A stretch of DNA of 64,000 nt. It comes from Methylotenera sp. (GTDB taxonomy: Bacteria; Pseudomonadota; Gammaproteobacteria; Burkholderiales; Methylophilaceae). The DNA lies in assembly GCA_013141075.1 (NCBI GenBank), contig JABFRQ010000006.1, forward strand, positions 104,248 to 168,247. Direction: 5' to 3'. Each line of letters opens with the position of its first letter. Position 1 is the first letter of the stretch. The translations under genes were made by a program, and so were the position numbers. Shown one piece after another: positions 63,387-64,000 of this stretch. A model generated the notes under the pieces. That model made no database searches. It was not told the DNA's origin and saw only the letters and a program-made list of their open reading frames with translations.

Positions 63387-64000
63387 GACAATTGCCCATG
63401 ATTAAGCACTAAAACACGACTACAACGCTGGGCTAATTTTTCATCATGCGTCACTAAAATCAAGGTGCTTTTTGAGGCTTGATTTAAGTTAAACAGCAAG
63501 TCAATAATGCGCTCACCTGTGGCAATGTCTAAATTGCCAGTGGGCTCGTCAGCAAACAGAATGGCGGGTTGCGGGGCAAATGCGCGTGCAATCGCCACGC
63601 GTTGTTGCTCACCGCCTGAAAGTTGTTTTGGATAATGCGTTACGCGGTCGGCCAAACCAACCTTGCCCAATGTTGCAATCGCCACTTCGCGCGCATCTTT
63701 TCTGTTTGCCAATTGCATGGGCAGCATGACGTTTTCAAGTGCAGTCATGGTGCCTAAAAGTTGAAACGATTGGAACACAAAGCCCATGCGCTGGCCACGC
63801 ACGGCGGCGCGGGCATCTTCATCTAGCGCACTAAAGGGTGCATTTTCTACAGTGACGCTGCCACTGGTAGGGCTATCTAAGCCCGCCAACAAGCCTAGCA
63901 AGGTGGATTTACCTGAACCTGAACTTCCTACAATCGCCACGCTCTCACCCTGGATAACGGCTAAATTCAAATCACGTAAAATCTCAATGGTATTTTGGCC
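63383..64000 (-). CDS. YbbA-like ABC transporter ATPase (5' end beyond window)
   Basis: An open frame of at least 206 residues that continues past the right window edge (upstream residues [12 protein letters not shown]). It has Walker [10 protein letters not shown], the Q-loop in VFQSFQLLG, the signature [15 protein letters not shown], Walker [13 protein letters not shown] and the switch His in LILVTHDE. The LolD/YbbA-type sequence fits the FtsX-type permease directly downstream. A TTG at 63970 is not the start; the frame and homology extend further. Confidence 0.93.
   Translation of the reverse strand, partial: GQNTIEILRDLNLAVIQGESVAIVGSSGSGKSTLLGLLAGLDSPTSGSVTVENAPFSALDEDARAAVRGQRMGFVFQSFQLLGTMTALENVMLPMQLANRKDAREVAIATLGKVGLADRVTHYPKQLSGGEQQRVAIARAFAPQPAILFADEPTGNLDIATGERIIDLLFNLNQASKSTLILVTHDEKLAQRCSRVLVLNHGQLS

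Noticed and set aside
63383..63970. TTG at 63970 as the start of the ABC ATPase
   Set aside because: The frame continues to the window edge with sequence expected before Walker A, so the true start lies outside.

Overview
The window looks like chromosome of an obligate methylotrophic betaproteobacterium of the Methylophilaceae, Methylotenera- or Methylobacillus-like. This is inferred from gene content: ribulose-monophosphate (RuMP) cycle enzymes, tetrahydromethanopterin (H4MPT)/methylofuran C1-transfer genes and methanol-dehydrogenase accessory genes in an AT-leaning genome. No species call is possible by reading alone.

Layout. 1-4646 (minus): the methanol-dehydrogenase maturation block mxaRSACKL, with mxaL cut by the window edge. 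mxaFJGI is not upstream of it. 5290-9256 (plus): a monohaem-cytochrome/outer-membrane-barrel fusion, a dihaem cytochrome c4, a PEGA lipoprotein and an exported glutathione-peroxidase-like protein. 9289-12717 (minus): PEP synthase and its regulatory kinase, among two palindromic repeats. 12907-18645 (plus): the H4MPT block, with beta-RFAP synthase, mtdB, an ATP-grasp enzyme, mch, a RimK-like ligase and a CitG-like protein. 18820-22962 (plus): response regulator, FecR/LysM protein and CHASE2 histidine kinase. 23081-25561 (plus): transaldolase, hexulose-phosphate synthase and hexuloisomerase. 25609-31044: a methylofuran/pterin block with a HisA-like protein, MfnD-like, MfnF-like, PabB, MfnE-like and a pterin dehydratase.

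31049-37251 is the only clearly accessory stretch. It holds a RelE/ParE-type toxin-antitoxin pair, two small orphan genes (one with a HEPN RX4H motif), and a 1149-residue Mrr-nuclease/DEAD-helicase with seven helicase-associated repeats. Downstream of its stop lies an eighth repeat broken by three stops and a frameshift. 37252-42908 (minus) is a three-gene heavy-metal-type RND efflux operon.

43432-52572 (plus) is conserved housekeeping: tRNA-Leu, tig-clpP-clpX-lon-hupB, tRNA-Val, tRNA-Asp and ppiD. 52792-64000 contains fabI, a peptide-type ABC importer without its ATPases, an MltD-like transglycosylase, gloB with a divergent methyltransferase, and a YbbAP-type ABC exporter cut by the window end.

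How it fits together: methanol oxidation (mxa) makes formaldehyde. Hps/Phi/transaldolase assimilate it through the RuMP cycle, and the H4MPT/methylofuran genes oxidise it. PabB supplies p-aminobenzoate, a precursor of both folate and H4MPT. The best candidates for undescribed biology are the unassigned enzymes in the H4MPT block, the barrel-cytochrome fusion, the three-gene signalling unit and the repeat-bearing Mrr-helicase island.
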